Shown here piece by piece: positions 1-8,503 of a stretch of 13,685 bases of DNA. The position numbers and the translations under genes were made by a program. The notes below the pieces were generated by a model. The model was not told the origin of the DNA, ran no database searches, and saw only the letters and a list, made by a program, of their open reading frames with translations. The stretch spans positions 1-13,685 of the forward strand of contig CAKUOS010000053.1 in the NCBI GenBank assembly GCA_934670025.1. The letters run 5' to 3'. The stretch's first letter is position 1. Each line of letters opens with the position of its first letter. Source of the DNA: an uncultured Oscillospiraceae bacterium (GTDB taxonomy: Bacteria > Bacillota > Clostridia > Oscillospirales > Oscillospiraceae).

Positions 1-593
1 TGGGTCATGACGGTGTTGAGCTGCTTGGCAAGGTTGATGTCGACGGCGGATTCCGCGCCGACCTTCTGGTTGTAGGCAAGGCCAGCGGACGCGCCGACGG
101 TCTTGTAGTTTTCGTCACGGGCGGACAGAACGAGAATGTTCTTGCCGGCCAGCGCTTCTGCGATCTTGTTGAACAGTTCGGTGTCCTTTTCGATGTTCTT
201 GCAGCCCAGGATCACGAGCGGCAGGGTGGTAGCCTCGGAAACATCCTTGGCGAGCTGGACGCACTCCTCGACGGACTTGTTCAGACCGTTGGGGTCGGCG
301 CCTTCGAGGTGCAGGCAGACGAAAGAAGCGCCTTCGAGCGACTCTGCGCGCTTTGCCATTTCGGGAACAGTCGTGCAGCCCTCGTAGAAGGCCTTTTCGC
401 CGGGCATGGTGTACTCCGCCATACCGAGGTCGGTCAGCTCAACGCCGATCTTCGGTGCGTTCTTGATCTCGGCGTCAAACGTGTGGAACGGAAGCACGTT
501 CTGGCCGCCGATGGCCGTGGCTTTGTCGCCAACGCCGAGCACAACTTCATTGATGTGCGCGTTGAACGCCTGTTTCTTGGGAACAAAAGGCAT
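1..593 (-). CDS. acsD: Corrinoid iron-sulfur protein small subunit AcsD (partial, 5' end)
   Basis: Small (delta) subunit of the corrinoid iron-sulfur protein, which carries the methyl group from methyltetrahydrofolate to acetyl-CoA synthase in the Wood-Ljungdahl pathway; cytoplasmic. About 197 residues are visible and the 3' part lies outside the window; the family is usually a little over 300 residues. The start ATG is at 593-591, preceded by TAGGGGGA as ribosome binding site. Recognisable stretches include the N-terminal LPFHTFDAEI segment, CLHLEGADPNGLNKSV, LPLVILGC, and SAVDINLAKQLN near the window edge, matching known AcsD proteins from memory. The gene lies 35 nt downstream of cooC on the same strand and probably shares its transcript. 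A CdhD-type name is the archaeal equivalent; no other family fits as well. Confidence 0.93.
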   Translation of the reverse strand, partial: MPFVPKKQAFNAHINEVVLGVGDKATAIGGQNVLPFHTFDAEIKNAPKIGVELTDLGMAEYTMPGEKAFYEGCTTVPEMAKRAESLEGASFVCLHLEGADPNGLNKSVEECVQLAKDVSEATTLPLVILGCKNIEKDTELFNKIAEALAGKNILVLSARDENYKTVGASAGLAYNQKVGAESAVDINLAKQLNTVMT

Positions 594-628
594 AGTAGTG
601 AATCCCCCTATATTGTTTTTTGTTTTGC

Positions 629-1399
629 TTACAGATTTAATTCCCGCATGACGGCGGCGAGCGCCATCTTGACGGGCGCGGTGTCCGGCACCTGAGAGCT
701 GGGCTTGCCCTCGCAGTCGTACTGATAGACAGTCTCGTCCTGCGGAAGAACGCCGGCCAGCTCCAGACCGAACTTGTTTATCTCTTCCATGACGCCGGGG
801 TTGAGCTTGCCCTCCGGTGCACGGTTGACGATGAGCTTCATGACGCCGGGCTTGAGATCCAGCTCGCGGATCATCTCGGCGATGCGGCCGACGGCCTGGA
901 TGCCGCGGCGCGAGCAGTCGGAAATGAGCAGCATGGTGTCGACATGGGGCAGCGTCCCGCGGCTGATATGCTCGAGCCCGGCCTCGTTGTCTACCACCAT
1001 GTAGCGGTAGTTGCCGACATATTTGTCGATCTGCGTCTTGAGAACGCCGTTGACGTAGCAGTAGCAGCCCTTGCCCTGCGTGCGGCCCATGACGAGCAGA
1101 TCGTAGTCGTCCTCTTCGATGAGCGCCGAGTTGAATTTCATCTCGGCGTAATCGGCCTTGGTCATATTGGCGGGGACGGTGCCGGTCTGTTCGGCGTGCG
1201 CCATCTCCTCACGGATATCGCCCAGCGTCGTCTCGACCTCAACGCCCAATACTTCGTTGAGGTTGGAGTTGGCGTCGGCGTCCACGACGAGGATGGGGCT
1301 CTTTTTCTGCTTGCAGAGATAATCGATGATCATGCCGCAGGTCGTCGTCTTGCCGACGCCGCCCTTGCCGGCGACTGCGATGATATGGGTGTTGGCCAT
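629..1399 (-). CDS. cooC: CODH/ACS nickel-insertion ATPase (CooC/AcsF type)
   Basis: A 256-residue MinD/SIMIBI-class ATPase that matures carbon monoxide dehydrogenase or acetyl-CoA synthase by delivering nickel; cytoplasmic dimer. The deviant Walker A loop GKGGVGKTTT covers residues 11-20, VVDADANSNL lies at 38-47, and a CxC pair (C112, C114 in GCYCYVN) matches in position the nickel-binding dimer-interface cysteines of CooC1. I start at the ATG at 1399 rather than the in-frame ATG 42 codons earlier: AAGGAG lies 9 nt before it, and the upstream extension would run through the promoter region. acsD follows after 35 nt. A separate promoter with a palindrome lies about 110-137 nt upstream. The sequence does not decide whether the client is the CODH C-cluster or the ACS A-cluster. 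Confidence 0.95.
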   Translation of the reverse strand: MANTHIIAVAGKGGVGKTTTCGMIIDYLCKQKKSPILVVDADANSNLNEVLGVEVETTLGDIREEMAHAEQTGTVPANMTKADYAEMKFNSALIEEDDYDLLVMGRTQGKGCYCYVNGVLKTQIDKYVGNYRYMVVDNEAGLEHISRGTLPHVDTMLLISDCSRRGIQAVGRIAEMIRELDLKPGVMKLIVNRAPEGKLNPGVMEEINKFGLELAGVLPQDETVYQYDCEGKPSSQVPDTAPVKMALAAVMRELNL

Positions 1400-1495
1400 T
1401 GCGTATTGCTCCTTGCTATGATCGGTCAGACCATGAGAAATCCTCTGCGCGCAGGACCGGATGCACGGGTTTGGCAGAAAAACCAACCGCGGATT

Positions 1496-1536
1496 CGATA
1501 CAAATGTATCGTAACACAATTGCACAATAATTACAA
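1496..1536 (-). promoter_or_regulatory. Promoter of cooC-acsD with overlapping palindrome
   Basis: Reading on the minus strand, TTGTAA (1536-1531) and TACGAT (1513-1508) are separated by 17 nt, a reasonable sigma-A promoter. An AT-rich tract lies just upstream (about 1540-1575). The inverted repeat CGATACA-AA-TGTATCG (plus strand 1496-1511) overlaps the -10 and the expected start point, which is where a repressor would bind. The leader to the cooC ATG would be about 100 nt. Promoter and palindrome are read directly; regulation is inference. Confidence 0.6.
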
Positions 1537-1612
1537 GTCCCTGACGCAGATATTTATATAAAAAATAATATTACTTTTTCACACATGGCATATCGCCACG
1601 CGCGCTGCCGTG

Positions 1613-1840
1613 TCAGATGCGGGTCATGAGGATCTTCTGGCTTACGCCGCCGGATTCCACATAGACGGTCAGATCGCCGTTCGCCTTTTCGTCGACGGTG
1701 AGGCTGACGGCCTTGCCCTCGATCTTTGCGCGGACCCAGCCGACGGGATCGTCCGTCTCGATCTCCTCAAAAAAGACGTCGCGCATCTGGTTGTTGCCGC
1801 AGAGATTCTGCACCTCGCGGACGACCTCGTATTCAGCCAC
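1613..1840 (-). CDS. Uncharacterised 75-residue protein in nickel operon
   Basis: I do not recognise this protein. It begins with GTG at 1840, 6 nt after the cooT-like stop, with AAGGA about 10 nt upstream inside the end of that gene, so translation is probably coupled. The sequence starts MAEYEVVREVQNLCGNNQ, has a single cysteine (C14), an acidic segment (FFEEIETDDP), and a C-terminal half of alternating polar and hydrophobic residues that suggests beta strands (VSLTVDEK, LTVYVESG). No membrane segment, signal peptide or His cluster is seen. Its place as the third gene after a His-rich protein and a CooT-like protein, and before cooC-acsD, suggests a role in metal delivery or CODH/ACS maturation; that is inference from context only. 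Confidence 0.83.
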   Translation of the reverse strand: MAEYEVVREVQNLCGNNQMRDVFFEEIETDDPVGWVRAKIEGKAVSLTVDEKANGDLTVYVESGGVSQKILMTRI

Positions 1841-1846
1841 GGCGGA

Positions 1847-2035
1847 TCAGTCCTTGACGATGACGGCGGTGTTTTCCACGAGGTCGATGGTCAGAAGACG
1901 GCCCTCGACGCGGGTCTGCCGCTCAAAAAGATCGGTCAGCAGCACGAACCCCTCCTTGCAGTCGATGCGCTGCACATTGGCGAGAATGAGGTTTTTGTTT
2001 TCAACGCTGTTTTCATAGACGTTGGACAGGCACAT
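1847..2035 (-). CDS. CooT-like nickel-binding small protein
   Basis: A 62-residue protein starting MCLSNVYENS. Cysteine at position 2 directly after Met is the hallmark of the CooT family, in which Cys2 binds nickel in a small dimeric beta protein that supports CODH activation. The remainder is short beta-strand-like segments (NLILANVQRID, FVLLTDLFERQTRVEG, LLTIDLVENTAVIV), consistent with that fold. The ATG at 2035 has AAGGAG about 9 nt upstream. It lies 12 nt after the His-rich gene and 6 nt before the unknown 75-residue gene, so all three are one operon, with cooC further downstream on the same strand. Related short proteins are sometimes annotated as predicted RNA-binding proteins; the neighbours favour the nickel role. 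Confidence 0.85.
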   Translation of the reverse strand: MCLSNVYENSVENKNLILANVQRIDCKEGFVLLTDLFERQTRVEGRLLTIDLVENTAVIVKD

Positions 2036-2047
2036 GGTATCAGCTCC

Positions 2048-2434
2048 TTACGCTTTGGGCTCCTGCATGGCGGCCAGCACCGTCGACAGGCGCAGATTGC
2101 CTTTTTCAAAATCGCTCACGGCCAGCATGATCTGGTCGTAGGCCGCGCTTTCGCCCAGCTCCTTGAGCTGCTCGGCGAGCTTGGCCAGCTCGTTGGCGTG
2201 GGAGGCGTTGTGACCGACCATATACTTCATGAGCGCCATCAGCTCCTCGCGCGGGCTGTGCTCGCAGCCGCCGCAGCTGTCGCAGTGGGTATGCTCGGCG
2301 CAGCCGTCGTGCGTGTGGACGTGTTCGTTTTCGTGGTCGTGCTCATGCGCGTGCGTGTGGGTATGCGTGGTGCCGTCGGCATGGGTGTGGGTATGGCTGT
2401 GGACAGTCTCGTCGTGATCGTGATCGTGGTGCAT
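2048..2434 (-). CDS. Cys/His-rich metal-binding protein, likely nickel chaperone
   Basis: A 128-residue protein in two parts. Residues 1-60 hold 20 histidines, mostly in HxH runs, followed by four cysteines (C45, C51, C54, C57) in a CxHTHCDSCGGCEH stretch. Residues 61-128 form a probable helical domain (ELMALMKYMVGHNASHANEL onward). The His/Cys part should bind nickel or another soft divalent metal; storage or delivery to CooC/CooT-like partners is inferred from the operon. I start at the ATG at 2434 because GGAGG precedes it; an earlier in-frame ATG at 2455 would sit only a few nt from the predicted transcription start, and the longer form runs through the promoter. It resembles CooJ or SlyD/HypB-type His-rich nickel proteins in composition, not in domain. 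Zinc or cobalt is possible. Confidence 0.85.
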   Translation of the reverse strand: MHHDHDHDETVHSHTHTHADGTTHTHTHAHEHDHENEHVHTHDGCAEHTHCDSCGGCEHSPREELMALMKYMVGHNASHANELAKLAEQLKELGESAAYDQIMLAVSDFEKGNLRLSTVLAAMQEPKA

Positions 2435-2467
2435 GGTGTTGCCTCCATAGTTCATTCTTTGTATATC

Positions 2468-2496
2468 ATTATACCGGGAGTCGATGGTTTTGTAAA
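2468..2496 (-). promoter_or_regulatory. Promoter of the His-rich protein operon
   Basis: On the minus strand TTTACA (2496-2491) and a perfect TATAAT (2473-2468) are separated by 17 nt. The expected start is near 2461, giving a leader of about 27 nt with GGAGG before the ATG at 2434. The inverted repeat GTATA-TCAT-TATAC (2461-2474) covers the -10 and the start point and could be an operator, though AT-rich palindromes arise easily by chance. Confidence 0.75.
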
Positions 2497-2551
2497 GCGG
2501 GCAGAGGCGACTTCCGGGCAATTTCAAAAAGTTTTTTGCGGAATTTCGCGT

Positions 2552-2581
2552 TTGAAGTGGAATTTCCATGTGGAATATGAT
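2552..2581 (+). promoter_or_regulatory. Promoter of the CsoR-family sensor gene with repeated TGGAA half-sites
   Basis: TTGAAG (2552-2557) and TATGAT (2576-2581) are 18 nt apart, giving a start near 2588 and a leader of about 32 nt with AAGGGG before the ATG. The spacer is almost filled by alternating half-sites: TGGAA-T-TTCCA (2558-2568), then TTCCA-TG-TGGAA (2564-2575). This is a candidate operator for the adjacent metal sensor. It lacks the G-tracts of textbook RcnR/CsoR operators, so the link is inference. Confidence 0.6.
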
Positions 2582-2619
2582 ACACTGAACGCACGTTATG
2601 ATATAAGGGGATTTCCAAA

Positions 2620-3018
2620 ATGGACCATGAGCATTCGCACGACCATGAATACCTGCATGAGCACAACATTCCGCATCTGCATCACGCGGACGATACGCAC
2701 GACGGGGTGCACGCGCATCCGCACGATCACGCGCACGGCGAGGCCGGGCACGGGCACGCGCATGAGAATACGCAGGCCGTCCTCAACCGGCTCTCGCGCG
2801 CCATCGGGCATCTGGAGTCCGTGCGCCGCATGGTAGAGAGCGGGCGCGACTGTAGCGAGGTCCTGATCCAGATCGCGGCCGTGCGCGCGGCGATCACGAA
2901 CATCGGCAAGGTGATCCTACAGGATCATATCCAGCACTGCATCGTCGACGCGGTGGAGCATGACGACGAAAACGCGCTCGACGCGCTGTGCCAGGCGATC
3001 GATAAATTCGTAAAATAA
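2620..3018 (+). CDS. CsoR/RcnR-family metal-sensing repressor with His-rich tail
   Basis: A 132-residue, all-helical metal-responsive repressor of the DUF156 (CsoR/RcnR/FrmR) family. Residues about 52-132 are the core, including RLSRAIGHLESVRRMVE, GRDCSEVLIQIAAVRAA and DHIQHCIVDAV. Candidate metal ligands C78, H103 and C107 keep the C-x24-H-x3-C spacing of CsoR-type sensors (25 and 4 residues apart); H64 replaces the common glutamine in the IGQ/IGH position. Residues 1-50 are an unusual extension with 18 histidines, not part of the core fold. It is divergent from the His-rich/CooT-like operon across a 185-nt shared promoter region, so it probably represses that operon and perhaps itself. Nickel is the likely signal from the neighbours; copper or cobalt cannot be excluded, since C-H-C ligands are also used by copper sensors. 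Confidence 0.92.
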   Translation: MDHEHSHDHEYLHEHNIPHLHHADDTHDGVHAHPHDHAHGEAGHGHAHENTQAVLNRLSRAIGHLESVRRMVESGRDCSEVLIQIAAVRAAITNIGKVILQDHIQHCIVDAVEHDDENALDALCQAIDKFVK

Positions 3019-3068
3019 GCGCCTTGCCCGACCCTACGCGATGATTTGTTCCGTCAGAGCCGCTTCCG

Positions 3069-3290
3069 ACGTGTCTCCGACGGCCCAATCTTTTCCCTCG
3101 CGTGGGAAAAGATTGGGGAGAAAAGGACGCTGTTTGCTCAGAAACCGCCGTCACGTATCTGCTCAAAAATCTGACAAGCTCCTACGCCGTCCCATTTGCC
3201 TATCAATCGTTGACTGCCGAAAGAGCACGCCATTGTTTGTGACGGCTGAATCGGCACTCTGAAATTTGCAACGTGCGCCTGCGGGCGCAA
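3069..3290 (+). repeat. Dispersed intergenic repeat, copy 1 (hairpin element)
   Basis: This 222-bp stretch aligns over nearly its full length, with small gaps, to the reverse complement of 6339-6562. Shared blocks include ACGTGTCTCCGACGGCC, GAGAAAAGGACGCT-like, TCACGTATC, ACTGCCGAAAGAGC and GTGCGCCTGCGGGCGCAA. Near its start is a 14-bp perfect hairpin: CCCAATCTTTTCCC (3084-3097), six-base loop, GGGAAAAGATTGGG (3104-3117). It fills most of the gap between the sensor gene and clpB. Short open frames across it are not taken as genes. Confidence 0.85.
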
Positions 3291-3291
3291 A

Positions 3292-3324
3292 ACCCCCTGC
3301 GGGCCATGCCCGCAGGGGGTTTTT
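3292..3324. terminator. Strong intrinsic terminator between convergent csoR-type gene and clpB
   Basis: A 13-bp perfect stem (ACCCCCTGCGGGC, 3292-3304; GCCCGCAGGGGGT, 3308-3320) with a CAT loop is followed on the plus strand by TTTTT. On the minus strand the stem is followed by TTTT, so it can also end clpB transcription, whose stop codon lies 12 nt before it. Confidence 0.9.
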
Positions 3325-3331
3325 ATATGAT

Positions 3332-5932
<2,601 letters not shown>

Positions 5933-5960
5933 ATGGATTCTACACCTCTTCTTCGGGGGG

Positions 5961-5987
5961 TTAGCACTCTATACATTCGAGTGCTAA
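5961..5987 (-). promoter_or_regulatory. CIRCE operator (HrcA binding site)
   Basis: TTAGCACTC (5961-5969), a 9-nt spacer, and GAGTGCTAA (5979-5987) match the CIRCE consensus perfectly. It sits just downstream of the clpB -10, around the transcription start and early leader, where HrcA would block transcription until heat shock. Confidence 0.97.
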
Positions 5988-6002
5988 CTTTATTTTGACC
6001 AC

Positions 6003-6031
6003 ATCATAGACCCACATTGAAAATTTGTCAA
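6003..6031 (-). promoter_or_regulatory. clpB promoter
   Basis: On the minus strand TTGACA (6031-6026) and TATGAT (6008-6003) are separated by 17 nt. The start is expected near 5996, immediately before the CIRCE operator, with a leader of about 60 nt before the clpB ATG. Confidence 0.88.
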
Positions 6032-6140
6032 GAGGGGAATGCGGCAAAAAGTGTGACATTTTTGTAAACGTTTGGTTGAAAAAATTTCGCCGATTTAAAA
6101 GATATTTAAAAACTTGCCGCTAAGTTATTTAATAATGCCC

Positions 6141-6246
6141 TGTTATGATAATCATGCAAGAAGTGATAACGCTTTTTCATTTTCCCCTCATATTGATAAA
6201 GAAGTCCCCGCAGACAAGCCGGTCACTTGTCTGCGGGGTTTCTTTT
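6141..6246 (+). ncRNA. Candidate small RNA ending in an orphan intrinsic terminator
   Basis: An extended -10, TGTTATGAT (6141-6149), is followed by about 55 nt without an open frame and then a strong terminator at 6206-6246. The transcript would be about 90 nt and rich in A and U except for the terminator stem. No convincing -35 is seen and no plus-strand gene lies upstream to need this terminator. Function is unknown; a remnant of a lost gene is the alternative. Confidence 0.35.
6206..6246 (+). terminator. Orphan plus-strand intrinsic terminator
   Basis: CCCCGCAGACAAG (6206-6218) and CTTGTCTGCGGGG (6226-6238) form a 13-bp perfect stem with a 7-nt loop, followed by TTTCTTTT. On the minus strand no T-run follows, so it acts on plus-strand transcription. 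No plus-strand CDS lies between clpB and this point. Confidence 0.85.
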
Positions 6247-6338
6247 GCTGTGCAGGATATCCGAAGTCAATGCAGGAGCCGGTTTTAGCAAAAGCTCTCC
6301 GGGAAGCCGTAGGGGCCGGCAACTCTGCCAGCCCGTCT

Positions 6339-6562
6339 TTGCGCCCGCAGGCGCACGCTGCAAGTTTCCCTTGCACCGACACCGCCATCACCAACAATGA
6401 CGGGCTCTTTCGGCAGTGATTCACAGATAGGCAAAAGGGGCGGCCCGTAAAGACCGTCCCTTTTTTGAGTCGATACGTGATGGCGGTTTTTGAGCAAAAA
6501 GCGTCCTTTTCTTCCATATCTTTTCCCACGCACGGGAAAAGATATGGCCGTCGGAGACACGT
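6339..6562 (-). repeat. Dispersed intergenic repeat, copy 2 (inverted relative to copy 1)
   Basis: Reverse complement of this stretch aligns with 3069-3290. The hairpin arms CCATATCTTTTCCC (6514-6527) and GGGAAAAGATATGG (6534-6547) correspond to those of copy 1 but differ at two positions per arm, with both changes compensated so pairing stays perfect. The 12-mer TGCGCCCGCAGG at 6340-6351 has its inverted partner CCTGCGGGCGCA at 6594-6605, suggesting that this copy is a short element with terminal inverted repeats running to about 6605. The rest of the gap, 6247-6338, shows nothing I can name. Confidence 0.85.
6433..6466. terminator. Terminator-like hairpin inside repeat copy 2
   Basis: AAAAGGGGCGG (6433-6443) pairs with CCGTCCCTTTT (6454-6464) with one G-U pair on the plus strand, followed by TT, which makes a good plus-strand terminator. 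On the minus strand the same stem has one A-C mismatch and four T residues, so it might still serve the end of folC. Copy 1 of the repeat does not keep this stem. Confidence 0.55.
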
Positions 6563-6612
6563 GCGGGCAGAGTCAATCTCTACCTCTTTTGTTCCTGCGG
6601 GCGCAGGGAGCC

Positions 6613-7881
6613 TTACAGCGCGGCGAGGCCGGCTTCGATCTCGCCGATCATATAAAGCGAGCCGTAGCACAGCACCACGCCGTCCTTGCCCGCGTGGTCG
6701 ACCGCCAGCTTTACGCCCGCGGCGACGGTGTCGCACGCCGTTGCGGGTTTGCCGAACTGCGTCAGATATGCCGCCAGATCGTGCGCGTCCAGCGCGCGCG
6801 GATTGCCCGGCGTGATGGTGATGAATTCCTTCGCAAACGGCGCGACGTCGCGGTACATACAATTGTAATCCTTGTCGGCCAGCACGCCCGTGAGGATCGT
6901 CAGCTCCCGCCCGGCGAGATAGTCGCGGATATTTTTGACCAGCGCCTCGATGCACTGTGGGTTGTGGCCGCCGTCGATGATGAACAGCGGATCGCGCCGC
7001 CGCACGTCGAACCGACCGGGCCACGAGACGGTGGCGAGTCCCTCGCGGATATCGTCGTCCGTCAGCTTCCAGCCGCGGCGCTGCATGACGGTTGCCGTGG
7101 TCAGCGCGACGGCTGCGTTGTGCAGCTGATGCTCGCCGAGCAGCGGCAGCTTCAGCGCCTGGAAGCGCTCCCAGTTGAAGATCTGTCCGCTTAAATCATG
7201 CGAAACCGGCTGGATGTCGGCAAAATCGGCTTTGTGGAGCTTCGCGCCGACGGCCTTGCAGCGTGTGGCGATCACGTCCTCGACGGAGGGCTTTTCGCGG
7301 TAGATGACCGCGTCGCAGCCGGGCTTGATGATCCCGGATTTCGTCGCGGCGATCTTTTCGAGCGTGTCGCCCAGCACCTCGGTGTGGTCGAGGCCGATGT
7401 TGCAGATGACGGCGGCCTCCGGCGGCAGGATGACGTTCGTCGCGTCAAATTCGCCGCCCATGCCGACCTCGCACACGACAAGGTCGCACTTCTGCCGCGC
7501 GAAATACTCGAAGCCCAGCGCCGTGACCATCTCGAATTCCGTCGGCTGCTCGAAGATCGAGTCGGCCAGCGGCTTGATGTATTCCGTGATGGCGCAGATA
7601 TCCTGATCGGAGATCTGCACGCCGTCAATCTGGATGCGCTCGTTGAAGCGCACGAGATAGGGGCTGGTGTAAAGGCCCGTTTTATACCCGGCCTTCGTGA
7701 ACATATTCGCCAGCATGGCGCAGGTCGAGCCCTTGCCGTTCGTGCCGGTCACGTGGATGAACTTGAGACTGCGCTCGGGGTGCCCCATTTTGTCGAGCAG
7801 CGCGTTGATACGCTCGAGGCCGGGGATGCTGCCCTTCCAGCAGACGGAGTGGATGTAATGCAGTGCTTCGTCAAGCGTCAT
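6613..7881 (-). CDS. folC: Folylpolyglutamate synthase / dihydrofolate synthase FolC
   Basis: A 422-residue Mur-ligase-family enzyme that adds glutamate to dihydropteroate and/or tetrahydrofolates using ATP, keeping folates inside the cell; cytoplasmic. The P-loop TGTNGKGS is at residues 45-52, followed by GLYTSPYLVRFNERI, GMGGEFDATN (140-149), LDHTEVLG (164-171), KSGIIKPG (181-188), WPGRFD (287-292) and DGGHNP (303-308), all in the family order. The ATG at 7881 has AGAAGG about 9 nt upstream. It follows folT by 16 nt, so uptake and polyglutamylation of folate share the THF-riboswitch leader. In an acetyl-CoA-pathway organism this supplies the tetrahydrofolate pool that carries the methyl branch. 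Whether it also has dihydrofolate synthase activity cannot be read from sequence alone. Confidence 0.96.
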   Translation of the reverse strand: MTLDEALHYIHSVCWKGSIPGLERINALLDKMGHPERSLKFIHVTGTNGKGSTCAMLANMFTKAGYKTGLYTSPYLVRFNERIQIDGVQISDQDICAITEYIKPLADSIFEQPTEFEMVTALGFEYFARQKCDLVVCEVGMGGEFDATNVILPPEAAVICNIGLDHTEVLGDTLEKIAATKSGIIKPGCDAVIYREKPSVEDVIATRCKAVGAKLHKADFADIQPVSHDLSGQIFNWERFQALKLPLLGEHQLHNAAVALTTATVMQRRGWKLTDDDIREGLATVSWPGRFDVRRRDPLFIIDGGHNPQCIEALVKNIRDYLAGRELTILTGVLADKDYNCMYRDVAPFAKEFITITPGNPRALDAHDLAAYLTQFGKPATACDTVAAGVKLAVDHAGKDGVVLCYGSLYMIGEIEAGLAAL

Positions 7882-7897
7882 GGTTTTGATACCTTCT

Positions 7898-8503
7898 TTA
7901 TGTTTCAGGTTTCTGTTCGGTCTTCACCGGCGGCCAGAGCTTTGCCGCGGCAAACACCTTGGATTTATAAAGGAGCCACACCAGCAGCACGTCGATCACA
8001 TACGTGACGGCGAACTGCACCGAGCGGGTGGCGAGCTTGGTGAGGAAGAATGCCGTTTTCGCATCGCCGCCGTAGACAAAGGCCAGAGAGAAGCTCTGCC
8101 AGAGGATCGAACCGAGCGCGACGGCCGGCAGGAACGCCAGCGCAATGGTCAGGATCGACGTCTTTTTCACCAGCAGCGGACGGAACAGACCGGCGCACAG
8201 GCCATAGAGGATCGGCGGCACGCAGAACAGGGGATTATAGCCGTAGCCCGAGAACAGGCAGCCGACGAAGTCGGCCACGAAGCCGACCAGCGCGCCCGGC
8301 ACGGGGCCGAAGAGCATACCGGCGATGAAGATGGGCACGGCCTCGATGGAAAAGCGCGTCGTCTCGTTGGGCATCGGGATGATGAACCGGGCCAGAACGA
8401 CGGAAACAGCGGCCAGAAGCGCGCAGGACACAAGCGTGCGGACGTTTTTGAGCGCGTGGCGCGAGGCCGCCGGCACGGCGGCGGTCGAGATGTTTTTGGA
8501 CAT
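7898..8503 (-). CDS. folT: ECF transporter S component, folate type (FolT)
   Basis: A 201-residue integral membrane substrate-binding subunit of a group II ECF vitamin transporter. About six hydrophobic segments follow a polar N-terminus (helix from about residue 22). Family features include IIPMPNETTRFSIEAVPIFI (41-60), GMLFGPVPGALVGFVADFVG (62-81) and a conserved Tyr/Pro-rich turn GYGYNPLFCVPPILYG. Folate is assigned from this S-component signature, the THF riboswitch in its leader and folC directly downstream. The shared EcfA, EcfA' and EcfT energising subunits are not in this window, as is usual for group II systems. The ATG at 8503 has AGGAGG 7 nt upstream, itself inside a hairpin. A different pterin or vitamin substrate is unlikely. 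Confidence 0.95.
   Translation of the reverse strand: MSKNISTAAVPAASRHALKNVRTLVSCALLAAVSVVLARFIIPMPNETTRFSIEAVPIFIAGMLFGPVPGALVGFVADFVGCLFSGYGYNPLFCVPPILYGLCAGLFRPLLVKKTSILTIALAFLPAVALGSILWQSFSLAFVYGGDAKTAFFLTKLATRSVQFAVTYVIDVLLVWLLYKSKVFAAAKLWPPVKTEQKPET

Noticed and set aside
1400..1525. N-terminal extension of CooC to the ATG at 1525
   Set aside because: It overlaps the promoter and palindrome, lacks family similarity, and the ATG at 1399 has a proper ribosome binding site directly before the usual P-loop start.
1610..2836. A 408-residue plus-strand open frame over the small-protein operon and promoter region
   Set aside because: It is antisense to three small genes with good ribosome binding sites, crosses two promoters and overlaps the sensor gene out of frame.
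3041..3262. Short open frame in repeat copy 1 with a similar peptide in copy 2 (6285-6560, minus)
   Set aside because: The peptides resemble each other only because the DNA repeat is shared; no ribosome binding site is seen and the changes preserve the hairpin rather than a protein.
6206..6238. Stem at 6206-6238 as folC terminator
   Set aside because: On the minus strand no T-run follows the stem, and it lies almost 400 nt past the folC stop; its T-run is on the plus strand.
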